From Trichobilharzia regenti (taxonomy: Eukaryota > Platyhelminthes > Trematoda > Strigeidida > Schistosomatidae), in the NCBI GenBank assembly GCA_944472135.2, contig OX235270.1:115397842-115461841 (forward strand): a DNA stretch of 64,000 nucleotides. Reading direction: 5' to 3'. Shown here piece after piece: positions 63,736-64,000 of the stretch (the first letter of the stretch is position 1; the number at the start of each line of letters is the position of its first letter). A program made the position numbers and the translations under genes. The notes under the pieces are model-generated. The model saw nothing but the letters and a program-made list of their open reading frames with translations, had not been told where the DNA came from and searched no databases.

Positions 63736-64000
63736 TCTTTTTTGTTGTTGTTAAAAATGGGCAATCATATTGCTTATGGGAAAAACCCTTAGGATCTATC
63801 TCCATGTTTGAAGGACTAAAACCAACCTATGGAACATTGTTGTCCTGTATTACAATTTAATAAGAAACGTGTTTTGAGCTCCTAGAATAAAAATATGTGT
63901 CAATTTAGTCTTTATTCAACAGAACCCTTATGTAGGTGAATGCAAAATTCTTTGTGTAGTCACTTACAACTTACAAGCAATCTCGATACGCTTCAGTGAG

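Overview
This window looks like nuclear DNA of a schistosome (Schistosoma or a close blood-fluke relative). The reasons are an AT-rich, intron-rich layout, an atlastin gene with a 36-base intron near its 5' end and multi-kilobase introns further on, tRNA-like retroposons that carry a hammerhead-ribozyme-like motif (the Sm-alpha type described in schistosomes), and many RTE-type, Penelope-like and Pao/BEL retroelements. I cannot name the species from sequence alone.

Two host genes can be assembled exon by exon. An atlastin (ER-membrane fusion GTPase) lies on the minus strand from 29007 down to 3403, in seven exons encoding 529 residues. A neuralized-like (NHR plus SOCS box) protein of the NEURL2 type lies on the plus strand from 53194 to 62794, in four exons encoding 492 residues. 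They are divergently oriented and separated by about 24 kb of transposon-rich DNA. All internal splice junctions of both models keep frame. One intron of the neuralized-like gene starts with GC instead of GT.

Almost everything else is mobile DNA. I use local names. RTE-A is the commonest non-LTR family, with an ACAG-type tail and about 12-bp target duplications: 1-2542, 4390-4649, 6186-6893, 8905-9114, 12043-12744, a split copy at 20456-21264 plus 24505-27375, 49558-51808, a host copy at 49257-49557 plus 51809-52115, and 59300-61215. RTE-B is one complete element with an unbroken 1006-codon endonuclease/reverse-transcriptase frame at 21265-24504, inserted inside an RTE-A copy. RTE-C remnants lie at 17950-19260, 42670-43110 and 58512-59286. 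RTE-D lies at 45765-47470 with a long open RT frame. Penelope-like elements lie at 3860-5690, 33830-36180 and 54790-55700. CR1/Jockey-like remnants lie at 11110-13260, 29090-29930 and 32270-33260. A Pao/BEL cluster with gag-like frames and four LTRs spans 36586-42098.

Small elements include two tRNA-derived SINE families and a 0.72-kb foldback element with 300-base arms at 10057-10775. Insertions are nested up to two deep and several have readable target duplications, so a relative order of insertion can be worked out. The host genes are typical conserved families. The unusual material is in the structure of the mobile elements and in a few splice and domain features of the two genes.
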